Assembly (NCBI GenBank): GCA_903858085.1
Contig: CAIOHJ010000260.1
Span: 1-16,223, forward strand
Origin: an uncultured Chloroflexota bacterium
GTDB taxonomy: Bacteria; Chloroflexota; Anaerolineae; Caldilineales; Caldilineaceae
Reading direction: 5' to 3'
Length of the DNA: 16,223 nucleotides
The translations under genes and the position numbers were made by a program. The notes under the pieces are model-generated. The model saw only the letters and a list, made by a program, of their open reading frames with translations, was not told where the DNA came from and did no database searches. Of this stretch, positions 13,590-16,223 are shown one piece after another (the stretch's first letter is position 1; the number at the start of each line of letters is the position of its first letter).

Positions 13590-16223
13590 TTACAACAACC
13601 CCAGCTTCACCGCCTTGGCAACTGCCTGACGACGATTTTTGACCTGCAACTTGGTGTAAATTTTGTGCATATGCCACTTGACCGTACTGGGTGCCAACGC
13701 CAGCTGGTCGGCCATCTCAGCCAGCTTGAGATCGCCGGCCAGCAAAAAAAGGACGGACCTTTCCTGGTCGGTTATCCCCGGCTGGCTGCGCAGACGATCC
13801 GTCTGGACTGCCAGCTGGGCCAACAACGCCCGCGAGTAGCTGGTGTCCAGCACATTCAACACGGGTTGCAGCCCAGGGAAATCGAGCACCATGCGCACAT
13901 ACCCCATCTGCTCGACCCCGTGCAGGGCCTGGCGCAACAGCGAGCGAGCCCTCTGGTGGTTGCCAATACGCTGTTGATGGCGCGCACTCAAAATTTCCAG
14001 ATACACCTGTACAGACAAAAAGCCCATCGAGCGGGACCGCGCCAGCTGCTGTTGCAGCCACTTCGAGCTTTCAGACAGGCTGCGGCCGCAGCCCAGCGTC
14101 GCTGTCAGGTAGGCCAGCCAGACAGAATCCGGTGCGGTCAACGTCAAATCCGCTGGCTCCAATTTCAGCTGCGCGTAGGCACGCCAGGCGTCTTCCGGCC
14201 GGTTGTGGGCCAGCCAACGCAGCACCTGCCAGTAGACAATGCTTGCCTTGCTGCCGATCGACACAAAGAGCTCGGCCTTCTGCCACAACTGCTCTTCCTG
14301 CGCCAACTGCGCAGGCGACGGGAGCTCTTGGAGGGTGCCATCCGCCAGACCGCACAGTTCGAGGCAGACCATCGACTGAAGCGTGATCGACGGGTCGTCG
14401 TAGAGTTTACTGTCCTGCCAGGCCTGTTCGTACCAGTGGCGAGCCGCCCCGATCTCATTCTTCCAGTAGCAGATTTCGCCGAGCATCAAGGTGAAAATCC
14501 CCCTGTTTTCTGCGACGGAAGACATCTGTTCAGCCTCCAGCAGCTTCAAGGCCTGCAGGCAGACTGCCATGCAGCGCTGCGGCTGCCCCATCCCGCGAAA
14601 CAAAGCAGCCTGGATGCCAAGCACAAAGATCTGGCTCACACGCATCTGCGCGTCGGTAAAGGCCGCCAACGCCCGCTCGGCATGGGACAAAGACACTTGA
14701 GCAGCAACCCCATCTTTGACCAACGCCAAAATTGTATGCCCCCAGCCGATCGCCAGATGGCTCTCTGGCGCACACGCAGCCACCCCCTGCAAGGTCTGCT
14801 CATACAGACCATCGCGCTGGACACTGAAGTAGCGCACCACCAGCTGCTGGATAGAGAATTCGTCACGCCACTGCTGCGGCACAGCAGGGGCTGACTTCAG
14901 AAGCTTTGCCAGATCAACAAGCGCTGGCTCCAGAGATGGAGATGCAATTAAACAGAACAGCCATGCCCGATCCAACATCAGCTGGGGACGCTCGACAAAC
15001 TCGCTCTCAGGAAGCAGCTCGAACCAGTGCCTCAGCTCCACCAGGCGATGCTGCAACAGCGCGCTGCGCGAACGAAGCTGCACCCACTCGGCAGCCAGAC
15101 CAGAGAGTTTCCCATCCACCAAACAGCGCAGCGCCGCGACAAAGTCTCCACGCCGTTCGTACCAGTCTGCAGCCAGACGGTAGAGCTGTTTCACCTGCGC
15201 AGCATCAAAGTGCCGACGCAAATACCTTTGCAGCAGCTCGCGAAAGAGCTGATGCAGCCTGTACCACTCCCCACGCAAATCCAGAGGCTGCAAAAACAGC
15301 TGCCCGCTGGCCGCTTGAAACAGCAGATTTTCTGACTGTGCAAACCCACTGACAAACTGGCAGAGTTCTGGATGGAGATGGTCCAAAATCGAACATTTGA
15401 GTAAAAATGTGTACATCGGCTCGGGCAGATGTGCCAGTACCTCTGCAGTCAGATACTCGGCCACCAACAAGTTGTCCCCATGCAGGTGCTCCCCCAGCCA
15501 GGACAGCATCTCCTCTCTCGGGATGCGCTGCTGCTGCAGCGACAGCAGCGCCAGCTGGACACCCGCCAGCCAGCCCTGGGTGCGCTCTTCCAGCAGCGCA
15601 AGGGCCTCGCCCTCCAGCACCAGATCACCTGTCAACGCCAGATACTCTGCCAGCTCTGAACTCTGCAGCTGCAGGTCAGCGCTGTTCACCTCCAGCAGGT
15701 CCCCTTGCACGCGCCATTTGCTCACTGCAAACGGCAGCGCCTGGCGCGATAACAAAGCCCAGCAGACCTGGTCCGGGCTGCGCTCGAGCGCATAAAAGAG
15801 CAGGCGGTGAACTTCAGGATGCTGAAGCCGTTGCACATCATCCAAGACCACCAACGTCCTGGTCGGGCTCTCGGTCAGCCCCCCCAACAGCAGATGCAAC
15901 GACTGCAGAAAAGGCCGTTGGCTCAACGCCACAGCGGTCGCCGTTTCTGCCGTCGCCGGGATTACCGCTGACAACGCTGCTGCCAGTGCGATCAGAAAAC
16001 TAACCGGCTCATCGTCGTTTTCGTCCAAAGAGAGCCATACCGCACGCGCGCTGGGCTCTCCAGCCGTTACCTGCTGCACCAGTTGCCCACCCAGCACGGT
16101 CTTGCCATACCCAGCCGGTGCCTCAACCCGAATTAACCGGTGGCGATGCCACTCTTCCAGCCGCTGCTGCAAGGCCCGCCGCACCAAAGGACGCTCCGGC
16201 AACGGCGGACAGACCAGCTTCGT
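13590..16223 (-). CDS. MalT-type (LAL) LuxR-family ATP-dependent regulator, N-terminus cut by the window edge
   Basis: The visible 877 residues belong to a large signal-transducing ATPase with a DNA-binding C-terminus. The frame stays open to the right edge, reading TKLVCPPLPERPLVRR, the usual start region of MalT-like proteins. The true start therefore lies only a few codons beyond the window, and a TTG at 16202 is not the start. Walker A is APAGYGKT (lysine at visible residue 41) and Walker B is LVVLDDVQ (aspartates at about 128-129). A helical, TPR-like region covers about 350-800. The LuxR/GerE helix-turn-helix occupies about 814-877 (TDQERSVLFLLAGDL, STVKWHMHKIYTKLQVKNRRQ as its two key stretches). 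Such regulators activate transcription when ATP and an inducer are bound. It is just upstream of, and on the same strand as, the betaine-type transporter operon, which is its likely target. Confidence 0.93.
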   Translation of the reverse strand, partial: TKLVCPPLPERPLVRRALQQRLEEWHRHRLIRVEAPAGYGKTVLGGQLVQQVTAGEPSARAVWLSLDENDDEPVSFLIALAAALSAVIPATAETATAVALSQRPFLQSLHLLLGGLTESPTRTLVVLDDVQRLQHPEVHRLLFYALERSPDQVCWALLSRQALPFAVSKWRVQGDLLEVNSADLQLQSSELAEYLALTGDLVLEGEALALLEERTQGWLAGVQLALLSLQQQRIPREEMLSWLGEHLHGDNLLVAEYLTAEVLAHLPEPMYTFLLKCSILDHLHPELCQFVSGFAQSENLLFQAASGQLFLQPLDLRGEWYRLHQLFRELLQRYLRRHFDAAQVKQLYRLAADWYERRGDFVAALRCLVDGKLSGLAAEWVQLRSRSALLQHRLVELRHWFELLPESEFVERPQLMLDRAWLFCLIASPSLEPALVDLAKLLKSAPAVPQQWRDEFSIQQLVVRYFSVQRDGLYEQTLQGVAACAPESHLAIGWGHTILALVKDGVAAQVSLSHAERALAAFTDAQMRVSQIFVLGIQAALFRGMGQPQRCMAVCLQALKLLEAEQMSSVAENRGIFTLMLGEICYWKNEIGAARHWYEQAWQDSKLYDDPSITLQSMVCLELCGLADGTLQELPSPAQLAQEEQLWQKAELFVSIGSKASIVYWQVLRWLAHNRPEDAWRAYAQLKLEPADLTLTAPDSVWLAYLTATLGCGRSLSESSKWLQQQLARSRSMGFLSVQVYLEILSARHQQRIGNHQRARSLLRQALHGVEQMGYVRMVLDFPGLQPVLNVLDTSYSRALLAQLAVQTDRLRSQPGITDQERSVLFLLAGDLKLAEMADQLALAPSTVKWHMHKIYTKLQVKNRRQAVAKAVKLGLL

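Noticed and set aside
13665..14894. A 409-residue plus-strand open frame inside the regulator
   Set aside because: It is the shadow of the MalT-type gene, with Gln/Arg/His-rich content and no motif.
16200..16202. TTG at 16202 as the start of the regulator
   Set aside because: The frame is open to the window end, and the codons before it (TKLVCPP) match the normal N-terminus of MalT-type regulators, so the gene is simply cut by the edge.
1..16223. tRNA, rRNA, CRISPR, insertion sequence or phage content
   Set aside because: I read both strands for clover-leaf arms, regularly spaced repeats, terminal inverted repeats and transposase or integrase motifs, and found none.

Overview
The window looks like a high-GC, chemoorganotrophic bacterium, most likely a Chloroflexota member of the Caldilineae/Anaerolineae type. 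This is an inference. It rests on the large MalT-type LuxR regulator, lipoproteins with Pro/Thr-rich linkers after the lipobox, secreted proteins carrying a short F/Y-L-P-x-I/V motif, and general protein style. No rRNA or tRNA gene, CRISPR array, insertion sequence or phage gene is visible. The DNA is densely coding: 11 complete genes plus one cut by the right edge, with no gene-free stretch over 300 bases.

Left block (43-4337). A small plus-strand two-helix membrane protein (43-465) converges on, and overlaps by 14 bp, a minus-strand operon. In transcription order the operon encodes a secreted endonuclease/exonuclease/phosphatase-family nuclease (2289-4337), a Gpt-like phosphoribosyltransferase (1792-2292), endonuclease III (1129-1782) and a lipoprotein (452-1132). 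The genes are joined by ATGA overlaps or a 9-bp gap, so they are almost certainly co-transcribed. A secreted nuclease beside a purine-salvage-like enzyme suggests use of extracellular DNA, but this is a hypothesis.

Middle (4338-7602). A 136-bp divergent intergenic region with AT-rich dyads separates the nuclease operon from a large secreted subtilisin-family (S8) protease on the plus strand. The protease converges on the next block with only 17 bp between the stops.

Right block (7620-16223, all minus strand). In transcription order it contains a MalT-type LuxR regulator (cut at its N-terminus by the window edge), then a glycine betaine/choline-type ABC importer. The importer consists of a binding lipoprotein, an ATPase and one permease chain that holds two complete ProW-like halves. 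A secreted CAP-domain protein and a coiled-coil/zinc-ribbon protein follow. Spacings of 36, -1, 10 and about 42 bp suggest a five-gene operon. The 90-bp gap between the regulator and the binding protein holds a repeated GTGT(T)GGACA element and a 6-bp-arm dyad, which are candidate regulatory sites.

No wholly new system is evident. The points most worth following are the duplicated permease, the unusual PRPP-loop of the phosphoribosyltransferase, the shared FLPxV/YLPxI motif, poly-G tracts in two genes of the nuclease operon, and the repeats around the transporter promoter.
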